Positions 24,245 to 33,589 of a DNA stretch of 64,000 nt are shown in pieces; position 1 is the stretch's first letter, and each line of letters begins with the position of its first letter. A program made the translations under genes and the position numbers. The notes under the pieces were generated by a model. The model was not told the origin of the DNA and made no database searches. It saw nothing but the letters and a program-made list of their open reading frames with translations. The stretch comes from Paenibacillus mucilaginosus 3016 (GTDB taxonomy: Bacteria > Bacillota > Bacilli > Paenibacillales > NBRC-103111). The stretch lies in assembly GCF_000250655.1 (NCBI RefSeq), contig NC_016935.1, positions 5,226,001-5,290,000 of the forward strand, given 5' to 3'.

Positions 24245-27200
24245 TCAAAAAGAGGATGGCTCGGATTCGGCTTCAGTGATCCGCACCTCACCTAGGGTGA
24301 TCCCATGCGCTTCGGCAGGCGTGGAAGCACCGTCAGCCGATACGCTCCCGATGAGGAAATTGAGCTTCAGCGGCGCGCCGCTGTCCACCGTAAAACGGTG
24401 CGTATACACTCCCGCCTCCGGCGTTAGATGGAAGGTCTTCACGCCGCCGCTTGTGCCGGTGAATTCGACCGTGACCGGACGGTTCACCGTGGACGACGCC
24501 TTGAAGCCCAGCTCGTACGTCGATCCGGCCGTCATCGGGATGCCTTCCTGGTACAGCTGGTTCGCCCAGGCGGGACCGCCGGGGCTGTGCACGAGAATAT
24601 GGGCTTCGCCGTTCTCTGCCGTGAGTTCAGCCGCCCCGCCTTCACCGGACCAGGTGCTCCATCCCCGTATCCCTTCGGTGAAGCCCCCGTTCGTCACCAG
24701 ATTGCCGTCAGCCGCCAGGATCACCTGGGTAACGGCGGCCGGCGCATAGCCGTCAGCCTGGACTTCAATCCGATAGCTGCCCGCCGCCGGGAAGGCCAGT
24801 GCGGAAATATCGAGGCTGCCCGGGTTTACATCATACGCCGAAGGGTCCAGTACAATGCCGTTCACCGAGACGAAGGTGAGAGCTGCCCGCCAGGCTGCGC
24901 GGTCCGCGAACGAGATTTGAACGTCCTGCCCAGCCTGGTTCCCTGTGGAGTCCTGGAGCAAGGAAGGCGGCTGGGCGACCGGCGCATCCTTGACCTGGAA
25001 CACCACGTTGTCGATGGTTACGTCATGAGCAGCGCCTACAGCGCCGGTCCCGGTGATCAGTCCCAGGAGGAACTTGAGGTCAACGGTATCGTCCTGGGGC
25101 ATCGTGAAGTCGAAGCGGTGCGTCTTCCGCTCGGGAGTCAGGTCCACGGTCTGGTCCACATAGCGGGTGTACGAAGCATTCTCCGCCACGACCTCCAGCT
25201 TGCGGTTCACCGATGCGCGCGCGTCGAAGCTGAACGTGTAAGGAATTCCGCCCTGGAGACGAAGCCCGTCTGAAGGAACATCGCACTCCAGGGGTTCGCC
25301 CCTTGATTCGTTACTGTGAGTCTGGCTTCGCCATCGACGGCTTTGGCCGTTACCGCTCCGCCGCTGTCCACGGCCGGCTGCCAAGGGTTCAAGCCTCCGC
25401 TGAAGTCACCGTTGGCGAGCGGGTAGAACACCGTGTCCGGAGGGAAATAAGTGCTGGTTCGGACAAGACGGATGTTATCGAACTGCAGCGTGCCCTTGCT
25501 GCCGCCAAGATGGAAGATCAGCTGAGCGTTCGGGTCATCGGCCGCCGCGGCCAGATTCTCGAAGCTCACGGTCACCGTCCGGCTGTCCCTGCCGAGAGTG
25601 ACGTTCTGTTTGGCATACGTCTTCCCGTCCCCTCCGGCCAGCTCCACCCCGATCACGCGGGAATGGGATGCCTTGGCGTCAAAGCTCAGAGCATAATCAT
25701 GCCCATCAAGCAGGAAGAGCCCCTTCTGCAGCAGCAGGACATCGTCCTCTTTTTTTCCGTTCTTCGTGATCTCCACATTCAGCTTGCGCTCGTCCGCATC
25801 CACTGAACCCGCTGCAGCGGCTTTGCCGTCCGGAAGCAGGTGCCAGTAGCTCATCCCGTCCGGTTCGCCGATATCGAACGTGCCGTTATACACGTGGTTG
25901 CCGCTGCTCAGCGGAGCTTTGGGCGCATCGTGCTCGAACGGAATCCCTTCGATCTCCTCCAGCCGGGCGTTGCCGATCCAGGCCGGATGGGCGTTCGACC
26001 CCAGGTTGAACTCGATGCGCGCCGCGTTATCCGAGGCCATCTTCATCTGAAAAGCCATCTCGTAGCGCTTGACGCTGTCCGTAAGCTCCGCGTTCAATCC
26101 CTGCGAATAACCCGCATAGCCGACGGATGCGCCTCCGGTTACTTTGACGTTCATGCTCCGGGCCGTATCCGTCTTGGCATCGAAGCTCAGCTTGTAGTAG
26201 CGTCCCTTCGCCAGCGACACGATCGCCTGCGGCTGGATGGAATAGGCATTGCTGCCGGCCTGACCGACTGTCACCTTGGCAAAGCGGCTCCCGCCGATGT
26301 TCTCCAGCGAGACATCCGCCTCCGCCCCCGGATCCTTGTACAGCGCCCAATGGGCCGTGCCCGGGATCCCCATCCCCGGATCGGCTTCCAGGGTCTGGGT
26401 GAACCCGCTGTTATAGATCAGGCTGCCGTTCGCCTGCGGAAGCTTTGCCCCCGGCAGGTACTCCTCCTTGGCAACCGTCGGCGGGACAGGCTCGCGGTAC
26501 TCGCGGCCCGTCAGCTCGTAGACACGGACGTAATCGACCTTCATCGATTTGGGGAATACCGTGTCCGGCGCCGGGCTGCCGTCAAAGTTGCCTCCCACCG
26601 CCAGGTTCATCAGCAGATGAAACTCTTCGTCGAACGGCGCGGGATAAGCGTTGTTCGCAGGCTGGTCCGCGCTGCGGCTGTACCAGTCGTTCTTCGTGCT
26701 GTAGAGCAGGCCGTCCACATACCAGCGGATCTCCCCGGGCTCCCATTCGATTGCATACGTATGGTAATCTTCGATCGTCGAGCCGTTTGGAAGCTCATAT
26801 TCCTTGCCGCTGTACGTATTGCTCGGCCACTGCTGGCCGTAGTGGATTGTGCCCGCAATCGTATGCGGCCGGCTTCCCCAGCCTTCCATGATGTCGATCT
26901 CCCCGGAAGCGGCCCAGCCGCCGTACCGGTTATGCTCAGGCAGCATCCAGATCGCGGGCCAGTAACCCTTGCCGGCCGGTGCACTCGCCCGGATCTCGAA
27001 TTTGCCGTACCGCTTGGCGAACAGCCCCTTCGTCTTGATCCGGGCCGAGGTGTAGCCGAAGCCCTCGTAATTTTCCTTGAGCGCCGTAATCACAAGCTTG
27101 CCGTCTTCCTCTTTGACATTCTCCGGGCGGTTTGTATAATACTGCAGCTCGTTATTGCCCCAGCCCGGGTTGCCGACCGAAGCGCCGTTCGTCAGATCGA

Positions 27201-27429
27201 AGGTCCACTTGCTCCCATCGATCACCCCGTCGTCGAACTCATCCCCCCATACCTGGGTCCAGAGCGGAGTTTCTTTCCCTTTCTTCTTTGCTGCCATACC
27301 GGCGGCGGGAGCCCCGCCGGCTTGTCCGGAAACGGCGGCCGCATCGGCCTGGGGTGCGCCCAGCGGGAGCACGGCCAGGAGGGCCGCCAGTGGAAGCGCC
27401 AGGCTGCGGTTGATCATTCGGGTCATCAT
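24245..27429 (-). pseudogene. Large secreted GH16 beta-glucanase with multiple carbohydrate-binding modules, frameshifted
   Basis: Repaired length is 1061 residues. A signal peptide (to about residue 33) is followed by a GH16 laminarinase-type domain. The catalytic motif GEIDIMEGWG places nucleophile Glu177, Asp179 and acid/base Glu182. Four CBM4/9-like modules follow, each beginning with an N-G-x-F-type strand (LIYNSGF, HVYNGTFD, LANGDFSGG, LVTNGGFTEG), with a short DUF1533-like segment before the last. At 25265-25267 (GGG on the coding strand) one base is missing, which cuts the third CBM after MFLQTG. Reading resumes with LRLQGGIPYTFSFDARAS. ATG 27429 has AGGTGA upstream. The truncated product would still hold the catalytic domain. 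A sequence error is an equal possibility. LacI, palindrome and cre-like sites lie upstream. Confidence 0.85.
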
Positions 27430-27520
27430 ATGTACGAAATCACCTTCACTTTGTTGGGCTTGTACTTTCGATCCTGCATGATAACGGTGGACTTCGAATC
27501 GCACCTCCTTCTGCAAGGTA

Positions 27521-27534
27521 TAATAACGCTTACA
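27521..27534 (-). promoter_or_regulatory. cre-like site upstream of the GH16 gene
   Basis: TGTAAGCGTTATTA on the minus strand matches the Bacillus cre consensus at all but one defined position. It lies about 95 nt before the GH16 start and downstream of the operator palindrome. CcpA repression by preferred sugars is inferred. Confidence 0.5.
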
Positions 27535-27584
27535 AAAAATCCTCGCCTGAATTTATCTGCCTCGTCACTGAGAGAAACTCATCT

Positions 27585-27602
27585 ATGTCCCACGTGGGAC
27601 AT
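27585..27602. promoter_or_regulatory. Perfect 18-bp palindromic operator between LacI and GH16 genes
   Basis: ATGTCCCACGTGGGACAT is fully self-complementary with a central CpG-containing CACGTG core, as LacI-family operators often are. It lies 48 nt after the LacI stop and 156 nt before the GH16 start. The LacI regulator next to it is the obvious candidate ligand. Confidence 0.7.
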
Positions 27603-27649
27603 TGTACTATCAATATAGCCTACCCTCCGATTTCCTGTCAATGAAAACC

Positions 27650-28681
27650 TCAGATGCTGCGGCCAGCCTTACAGGATTCCCGGACCACCAGCTCCGCTGT
27701 GAATCGTTCCTGTGTGTCTTCAGCCTCCCGCCCTTCCAGCTGGTCGATCAGACGGTTCGCGAGCTGGGCCGCCATCCCGATGCGCGGCACCCTCATCGTT
27801 GTCAGCGGCGGATGCGTGTACTGCGAAACCAACAAATCGTCGAAGCCGATGACCGACAGCTCTCCGGGTATGGAGATCCCCCGCTCCTTACACGCTCTGA
27901 GCACACCGTAGGCCATGAGATCGTTCGAACAGAACACGGCCTGCGGCAGTGTTCCGGTCCGCACCCATTCCTTCACGGCCGCTTCACCGTCGGCTTCTCT
28001 GAACCGTCCGTAATGAATCCGGGATGCGGGCGCCTCGATCCCCCGCTGACCGAGCGCATCCAAGAAGCCCTGCAGACGGACCGGTGAACACGGAATGGTC
28101 ATGTCCCCTGTAATGACACCAATGTCCGTGTGTCCAAGATCGAGCAGGTACGCGGCTGCCCGGTATGCGGATTCATAGTTATCCAGCTGCGGGATCACCA
28201 GTCCTTCCGCCGGGTGCGGCACATTGTTCTGGTCGAACACGCCGATCCGGAAGCCTGCCGCTGCGATCCGATCCACTGTCTGCTGCATATCGGACCAGCT
28301 GACCACGATGCCGGCATCGATGCTTTTGTCCTTATACAGGCTCAGGATCGGTTCGGGCCGCGACACGTCTTCGATGCTGACCAGCGTCTTGTACCCCCTG
28401 CTTGCGCATTGGCTGATCAAGGCTCCGATGACGACACCGTAATAGAGATCGTCCGAGTACAGGGAATAGTTCCGCTCATCCTGCACGATGAAAAGCCCGA
28501 TCGTCCGGGCCGTCTTCGAGGTCAACCGGCGCGCCGCGGCGTTCGGCTCGTAATGATGCTCCTCCATCACCCTGCGGATCTTGTCCGCTGTAGCCGGCGC
28601 CACACTGGCGGAACCGTTCAGCATCCGCTGCACGGTCTTGCGGGACACCCCCGCGAGCCTGGCGATATCATAAATATCCAT
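27650..28681 (-). CDS. LacI-family transcriptional regulator
   Basis: A 343-residue repressor. The N-terminal helix-turn-helix MDIYDIARLAGVSRKTVQRM and hinge PNAAARRLTSKTARTIG are classical. The periplasmic-binding-like effector domain contains GIVVSWSDM, LLDLGHTDIGVITGD and IPGELSVIGFDDL. GGGGAG lies 9 nt before ATG. It precedes the GH16 glucanase on the same strand and should control it in response to a beta-glucan-derived sugar, which is inference from position and the palindrome between them. Confidence 0.93.
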   Translation of the reverse strand: MDIYDIARLAGVSRKTVQRMLNGSASVAPATADKIRRVMEEHHYEPNAAARRLTSKTARTIGLFIVQDERNYSLYSDDLYYGVVIGALISQCASRGYKTLVSIEDVSRPEPILSLYKDKSIDAGIVVSWSDMQQTVDRIAAAGFRIGVFDQNNVPHPAEGLVIPQLDNYESAYRAAAYLLDLGHTDIGVITGDMTIPCSPVRLQGFLDALGQRGIEAPASRIHYGRFREADGEAAVKEWVRTGTLPQAVFCSNDLMAYGVLRACKERGISIPGELSVIGFDDLLVSQYTHPPLTTMRVPRIGMAAQLANRLIDQLEGREAEDTQERFTAELVVRESCKAGRSI

Positions 28682-28840
28682 TCAGGGCAGCTCCCCTCTT
28701 CATCCGTTTTTGAATTTACCATGTATTAGAACATGTTCCCATCTGCCGCGCTTATCATAGCACCCTCACCGCAAAAAACATGCCGTTCCCGCAAGATCGT
28801 GCGTGTACTTATATCTCCCTCACGGACCCGGACACGCGGC

Positions 28841-28871
28841 AAAACAGGCCGCCGTGCAGTACCGGCAGCCT
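28841..28871 (-). terminator. Intrinsic terminator, third copy of the GGCTGCCGG type
   Basis: On the minus strand AGGCTGCCG, loop, CGGCGGCCT, then GTTTTG. It lies about 225 nt past the ArsR stop. The interval 28872-29097 holds only a 27-codon frame (29002-29085) of doubtful value. Confidence 0.7.
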
Positions 28872-29097
28872 GCTCCGCTTGAAGCAAGCACTGTCTAACC
28901 CAGCAGCACCGAAACTCATTTGAGGTCGCCACTTCAGAGGCTGGGCCCCAGCTCTCTGCTATTTTTCTCACGGAGTAGATGAGTGTACGCTGCAGCTCAG
29001 GTCAAACCTCCCATCCGGGATCGAGCTTGCCATTGGGGTCATCCCCGTTGAATATTGCTATATCATGAACAATGATGTACACCATCGGGCCGGCCGC

Positions 29098-29445
29098 CTA
29101 CGAGTCCTTCTTCCGCTCCCCTTGGGACTGGGACTGCAGCTTCTGCAGGTAATCGTCGAGACGGTCGAACCTCTCTTCCCATTCCTTGCGGAACGAAGCG
29201 GCCCACCCTTCCAGATCCTCAAAAGGCTGGGTACGCAGATGGTAAATGCGCCGGTTGGCATCCGGTTTCACTTCGACGATCCCGGAATCGCTGAGCACCT
29301 TCAGATGTTTGGACGCCTGCGGCTGATTCAGATTCAGCCGTTCGGCGATCTCTCCTACCGTCAGGGGCCCCTTCCGCAGCAGTTCGACGATGTGGTACCG
29401 GTTGGGCTCGGCCAATGCATGCAGTGTCGTCAGATTCTCGCCCAT
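29098..29445 (-). CDS. ArsR-family transcriptional repressor
   Basis: A 115-residue winged-helix regulator. TTLHALAEPNRYHIVELLRK starts the fold, LTVGEIAERLNLNQPQASKHLKVL is the recognition helix-turn-helix and VKPDANRRIYHLR the wing. No Cys metal site is visible in the recognition helix, so it belongs to the non-metal branch often paired with SRPBCC/AHSA1 proteins. No such partner gene follows here. GGAG-rich sequence precedes ATG. A symmetrical operator at 29486-29507 overlaps its promoter, so autoregulation is likely. Confidence 0.9.
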   Translation of the reverse strand: MGENLTTLHALAEPNRYHIVELLRKGPLTVGEIAERLNLNQPQASKHLKVLSDSGIVEVKPDANRRIYHLRTQPFEDLEGWAASFRKEWEERFDRLDDYLQKLQSQSQGERKKDS

Positions 29446-29485
29446 CGCTCCCTGCTCCTTTCCATACCACTATACCCTATCCAGG

Positions 29486-29507
29486 AATATTCCTGTCAAG
29501 GAATATT
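29486..29507 (-). promoter_or_regulatory. ArsR operator overlapping its promoter
   Basis: AATATTCCT (29486-29494) and AGGAATATT (29499-29507) form a perfect 9-bp inverted repeat with a 4-nt spacer. A further GGAATATTCC palindrome overlaps it at 29484-29493. On the minus strand TTGACA lies in the centre, so binding would block the -35 element. Confidence 0.75.
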
Positions 29508-29639
29508 ATTTACAAATCTCCCCCGACATATAACAGCCCTGAAGGAACGCCGCGCTCACACAGTCTGGATCAAGATCCCTGTTCAGACGCTAAGCGTTCC
29601 TTGCCCTGCAGGCGCACGCGGTCGGCCGTAACCCCCGGA

Positions 29640-30563
29640 TCAGCCTCGCACCCGCTTCAGACGCACGGTAAATGCCGTCCGCTCGTAAGGGACCGAGCTC
29701 ACCTCGATGGCTCCCTGCTGCCGCTGAACCAGACGCTTCACGATGACCAGCCCCAGCCCGCTTCCCCGCCGGGTTCGGGTCCGGGAAGGGTCGGACGTGT
29801 ACAGCCGCTCGAAGATGAACGGCAGCTCGCCCTGCGGAATTCCCGGTCCCCGGTCCCAGACGGTCAAGGCGCAGTGCTCCTCCTCCACCTGTACGCGGAT
29901 GCCGACCGCTCCTCCCGGTGCGCCGTACCGCAGCGCGTTCGAGAGCAGATTGCCGGCCACCCGCTCAAGGAGTCCCGGCTCCGCCCATACCAGAGCCGGC
30001 GCTGCGGGCAGGTCCACCTCAGGCTCCAGCCCCATCCGCTCGAACTCGGGGTAGAGGGAGAGCAGCCACTCAGGCAGCAGCTCCGCCAGATCTGCGGCCT
30101 GCAGCCGGACCGGCGTGTCGTCGGCCTCGAGCTTTGAGAGCTCGAAGAAGTCGCGCAGCATCGCGGACAGCTCCCGGCCCTTGCGGGCGGCAATGTCGAG
30201 GTAGCGGGTCCGCTGCTCCTCCGTAAGCCGTCCGTCTCCCGCCGCGGATTCGATATAGCCGAGCATCCCGGCCAGGGGGGTCTGGATATCATGCGCCAGA
30301 TTGGCCAGCATCCGCCGCCGGGATTCGTCAAGCCTCCCGGACCGCAGGGCTTCCTCCTTCCATCGGTCGGCCAGCAGGCCGCACTCGCTGCGGAGCGCCG
30401 CCAGATCCCGGTCCCACACGGCAAGACGCAGCTGCCTTCGGTCCGCTTCGTAAGCGATGAGCTTCAGCCCCTGTGTCAGGGAACGGATCTCCCGCTTGAG
30501 CCGCAGCCACAAGATCAGCAGGAGGGCTGCCGCGCCCATGCTGAGTACCGTCAGCCAGATCAC
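29640..30563 (-). CDS. Sensor histidine kinase with a single N-terminal helix
   Basis: A 307-residue kinase. One membrane helix (IWLTVLSMGAAALLLILWL) is followed directly by a cytoplasmic coiled stretch and the dimerisation box NLAHDIQTPLAGMLGYIE with the phospho-accepting His. The ATPase domain shows the N box (GNLLSNALRYG), G1 (DRGPGIP) and G2 (GSGLGLVIVKRL). There is no extracellular sensor domain. The start is GTG 30563, overlapping the response-regulator stop as GTGA. With the ABC genes upstream it looks like a stress or antibiotic-sensing module in which the transporter itself may inform the kinase. Confidence 0.92.
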   Translation of the reverse strand: MIWLTVLSMGAAALLLILWLRLKREIRSLTQGLKLIAYEADRRQLRLAVWDRDLAALRSECGLLADRWKEEALRSGRLDESRRRMLANLAHDIQTPLAGMLGYIESAAGDGRLTEEQRTRYLDIAARKGRELSAMLRDFFELSKLEADDTPVRLQAADLAELLPEWLLSLYPEFERMGLEPEVDLPAAPALVWAEPGLLERVAGNLLSNALRYGAPGGAVGIRVQVEEEHCALTVWDRGPGIPQGELPFIFERLYTSDPSRTRTRRGSGLGLVIVKRLVQRQQGAIEVSSVPYERTAFTVRLKRVRG

Positions 30564-31294
30564 GCGCCTTCGCCCTCCCCGCAGCCGCCGAGCTTGTAGC
30601 CGATGCCCCAGACGGTCTGAATGTATCGGGGCTGGGAAGGCTCCGGCTCGATCTTGGACCTCAGCCTCCGGATATGGACCATGACCGTATTCTCATCATA
30701 CAGATACTCCTGCTGCCATACGGCCCGGAAGAGCTGTGCCTTCGAGTAGACACGCTTCGGCTGGGCCAGGAACACCTTCAGGAGCTCGAATTCTTTCCCG
30801 GTTAAAGCGACTTCCCTGCCGCCCACATAGACCTCGTAGGTCTCGGTATTGAGCCGGATCCCCCGCTGCTCCAGCCACGGATTAGGCTGCTGCGGAGCAC
30901 CGAAATCCAGATACCTGCGAAGCATCGCATGGACCCGGGCGGCGAACTCCCCGAGCCCGAACGGCTTCGCCAAATAATCATCGGCGCCCATCCGCAGGCC
31001 GACGATCTTATCGGTCTCCTCCCCGCGGCAGGAGATCATCAGCACCGGAAGGGAGCCTGCCTGGCGGATAAGCCGCAGCAGCTCCAGCCCGTCGGCGCCG
31101 GGCAGCATGAGATCGAGCACGGCCAGATCATACCCGTCCGCTGCACCGCGCGTCAGCCGCTCTCTCGCCTCGATTCCGTCGCGGCACCAGACGACCTGCA
31201 GTCCGTCCCGCTCCATGCAGTCGCGCAGGAGCTCACCGAGATCCATGTCGTCTTCGACGAGCAGTATACTTTTGAGCCGTTCCCCTTGCCGCAT
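30560..31294 (-). CDS. OmpR-family response regulator
   Basis: A 244-residue regulator. The receiver domain has acidic EDD, phospho-accepting Asp in LAVLDLMLPGADG and Lys in DDYLAKPFG. The winged-helix effector contains REVALTGKEFELLKVFLAQP and YDENTVMVHIRRLRSKIE. ATG 31294 is preferred, with GGGAG 11 nt upstream; earlier in-frame ATGs at 31312 and 31354 lack sites. It is translationally coupled to the kinase gene. Direct repeats of 11-bp period upstream of the ABC gene (33153-33174) look like its binding site. Confidence 0.93.
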   Translation of the reverse strand: MRQGERLKSILLVEDDMDLGELLRDCMERDGLQVVWCRDGIEARERLTRGAADGYDLAVLDLMLPGADGLELLRLIRQAGSLPVLMISCRGEETDKIVGLRMGADDYLAKPFGLGEFAARVHAMLRRYLDFGAPQQPNPWLEQRGIRLNTETYEVYVGGREVALTGKEFELLKVFLAQPKRVYSKAQLFRAVWQQEYLYDENTVMVHIRRLRSKIEPEPSQPRYIQTVWGIGYKLGGCGEGEGA

Positions 31295-31406
31295 TTCCTT
31301 ATTCACTCCCATATTCCGAAAGGGGTCCCCCGCCGCAGCGGAGAACCCTGCCAAACATTGGTTCTATTGTACCATGCTTCCTGTTCCGGCGTCACTTGCT
31401 TCCCCG

Positions 31407-32180
31407 CTACCCTTCGTGTGCATGGATGTCCATCCGTGACAGCTGCCTTAGGCTCACCGCGAGGAAGAGTACGAAGATGAGCGCCAACCCCACGGCGCCC
31501 TGCAGAAGCTCCGGCACCCCGGCGGTCCGTGATGGAATGTCCAGCAGACTGCCGACGAGAATCCCCGGGTACGTGAAGGGAAACCGGACGGCTGCATCCA
31601 GCACATCCCACACGACCTCACCGGCCACCGCGGCGAAGGTGCCTGCCGCCATATTGGCAATATAATTCCGGAAGGCGAGCGAGATACAGGCGAATAAGGG
31701 AACGAAGGCAAACGAGATCAGAATGAGCAGCAGCCCACATTCGGCATAGCGCAGCCACATCGTCCAGGGCACCGGAGGCAGCCCGAACAGCAGTCCCCCC
31801 GCCGCTTTCAGTCCGAAGTCGATCCCGTACACCAGCACCGTCAGCAGGAACACCGCGGCATATTTGCCGAGCAGGAACGTGCTGCGCCGGATCGGATAAG
31901 TCAGCATCCCGGTCACCGTATTGTGCTGGAACTCACCGATGAGCACATACCCCACCATCAGGCCGGAGATGATCGGCATCAGACCGAGAGCGAACTGCCG
32001 GTAGTGTGTATAGTAAGTCCAGCTCCAGGTGAGCCTCGAAGGGGAATAGGCCAGGTCCTGGTAATAGACGGAGAATTCAATCACGTGCTTGACCAGCAAA
32101 ATAAAGAGCAGCAGCCACAGTCCTTTGGACCTGCGCAGCTTCAGCCACTCGGCATATCCCACGCCCGTTATGCCGCTCAT
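31407..32180 (-). CDS. ABC-2-type transporter permease
   Basis: A 257-residue membrane protein with six hydrophobic segments, beginning WLKLRRSKGLWLLLFILLV and including FALGLMPIISGLMVGYVLIG and AVGLALIFVLFLAVSL. EFQHNTVTGMLTYPIRRSTFLLGK is the typical early loop of ABC-2 permeases. Its ATG overlaps the ATPase stop as ATGA. With the ATPase it forms an exporter or immunity pump of the BcrAB/LanFE kind. The compound is unknown. Confidence 0.88.
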   Translation of the reverse strand: MSGITGVGYAEWLKLRRSKGLWLLLFILLVKHVIEFSVYYQDLAYSPSRLTWSWTYYTHYRQFALGLMPIISGLMVGYVLIGEFQHNTVTGMLTYPIRRSTFLLGKYAAVFLLTVLVYGIDFGLKAAGGLLFGLPPVPWTMWLRYAECGLLLILISFAFVPLFACISLAFRNYIANMAAGTFAAVAGEVVWDVLDAAVRFPFTYPGILVGSLLDIPSRTAGVPELLQGAVGLALIFVLFLAVSLRQLSRMDIHAHEG

Positions 32181-33097
32181 GCGCCCTTCCCCCCGATCAG
32201 CCGCAGATAATAATCCTCCAGGGAGTCATGCCTGACCTTCAGCTCCCGCAGCTCCATGCCTTCGCCGACGAGGATGCGGGCCAGCTCGGAGGACTGTCCG
32301 GTCTTCCCATAGATTCGAATCGTGCGGGAATCCCGCAGCTCATAATCAAGAATCCCGAGCTTCTGCTCCAGCACCACAAGCGCCTGCTCGAGCGGCTCGA
32401 CCCGCAGCTCGACACAGCTTCGCAGCGTCCGCTCCAGCTCGGCGGCCGCTCTCTGCTGGAGCAGCCGGCCCCCGTGCATGATGCCGATCCGGTCCGCGAT
32501 CTGCTGCACCTCGCCAAGCAGATGGCTCGACAGCAGAACCGCCATGCCGCGCTGCTTGGCCAGGTCCAGGAGAAGCTGGCGCAGCTGGTGGAGCCCGGCG
32601 GGATCGACCCCGTTGGTCGGCTCGTCGAGGACGAGCAGCTCCGGACCGTGCAGGATGGCCCGGGCCAGCCCGAGCCGCTGGCGGAGCCCCAGCGACAAGC
32701 GCCCCGCGCGGACGTCCCTCACTTCGCTGAGCCCCAGCAGGCTCAGGGTCTCCTCCGTGCGGTCGGGCCCGGCATAGCCGGTCAGCCGGCTGTGCAGACG
32801 CAGGTGCTCGGCCACCGTCAGCTGCGGATAATGCCCCGGCACCTCCGGCAGGAAGCCGATGCGCGCGAAGCCCTCGCTGCCGCCCTCCAGCCGCCGGCCG
32901 AAGAGCTCCACCTCTCCGCCGGTCGGCCGTACGAGGCCCATGATCATGCGCAGGGTTGTCGTTTTGCCCGCCCCGTTCTGGCCGAGGAACCCGTAGATCT
33001 CCCCCGCCGCCACCTCGATCGAGACGTCTTCCACGGCAGGAGTCAGGCGTTTGGCATAGCGTTTGGTCAGTCCAATGGTTCTCAGTACCGTGCTCAT
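32177..33097 (-). CDS. ABC transporter ATP-binding protein, BcrA/LanF type
   Basis: A 306-residue ATPase. Walker A is GQNGAGKTTTLRMIMG, the signature LSLGLRQRLGLARAIL, Walker B ELLVLDEPTNGVDP and the switch His is in LLSSHLLGEVQQIAD. A C-terminal domain of about 80 residues follows, as in drug/lantibiotic exporters. GGAGGGATGAATC precedes ATG. It is the first gene of a four-gene unit with permease, response regulator and kinase. The promoter region carries response-regulator-like boxes, so the unit probably activates itself under stress by a cell-envelope compound. Confidence 0.93.
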   Translation of the reverse strand: MSTVLRTIGLTKRYAKRLTPAVEDVSIEVAAGEIYGFLGQNGAGKTTTLRMIMGLVRPTGGEVELFGRRLEGGSEGFARIGFLPEVPGHYPQLTVAEHLRLHSRLTGYAGPDRTEETLSLLGLSEVRDVRAGRLSLGLRQRLGLARAILHGPELLVLDEPTNGVDPAGLHQLRQLLLDLAKQRGMAVLLSSHLLGEVQQIADRIGIMHGGRLLQQRAAAELERTLRSCVELRVEPLEQALVVLEQKLGILDYELRDSRTIRIYGKTGQSSELARILVGEGMELRELKVRHDSLEDYYLRLIGGKGA

Positions 33098-33118
33098 GAT
33101 TCATCCCTCCTGCTCTCC

Positions 33119-33174
33119 ATTATAGGGAGGGAAATGCCGCCTGCGGCTTACGGAGTTCTTACAAAACTCTTACA
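33119..33174 (-). promoter_or_regulatory. Activator-dependent promoter of the ABC/two-component unit
   Basis: On the minus strand a perfect TATAAT (33119-33124) lacks a recognisable -35. Upstream lie the tandem half-sites TGTAAGAGTTT and TGTAAGAACTC (33153-33174) with an 11-bp period. They would sit at about -41 to -62 from the start of transcription, a usual place for an OmpR-type activator. Confidence 0.65.
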
Positions 33175-33379
33175 TTCGAAAGATGATGCAGCTAAGTGTG
33201 CGCCAACTTGCTGCACACTTCCTTCTTTTCTCATTCACACTTGAAGTATTCATTTCATTTGGAGAAAAGGATCCCAGCACCCCAAGATAAACGGCCTCGC
33301 CTAAGAACTCCGCCTGCCAGTTCATCCCAAATAAGGTGGAAGACAAGCTCAGCCTTGTATTTTAAAAATTCTATTCTAT

Positions 33380-33417
33380 CAAAATAGACGTGCCTGGCTG
33401 TCCGCCGGGGCACGTCT
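33380..33417 (-). terminator. Terminator of the beta-lactamase-fold gene
   Basis: AGACGTGCC and GGCACGTCT form a perfect 9-bp stem around 14 nt, followed on the minus strand by ATTTTGA. It lies about 170 nt after the stop at 33590. The remaining sequence 33180-33380 is AT-rich and holds nothing I can support. Confidence 0.7.
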
Positions 33418-33589
33418 GTCCCAAGGTGCAATCATGCTTTGCAGGTGTCACTTGCTGTATGGTCTGCGGGGCAGTAGTTCCCGAGCCGGCGAACCTCCGC
33501 TCAGGCCAGGCATCTGCCAAAGCCCGGCACGTCGCTGATCGACCGCGCCACTGCCCCGAGCCGTGTGGGCGCCGGAACAAGCAGGCCCT

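Noticed and set aside
29002..29085. 27-residue frame after arsR (MVYIIVHDIAIFNGDDPNGK...)
   Set aside because: It looks protein-like, perhaps a remnant of an SRPBCC partner, but it is very short and lacks a well-placed ribosome site.
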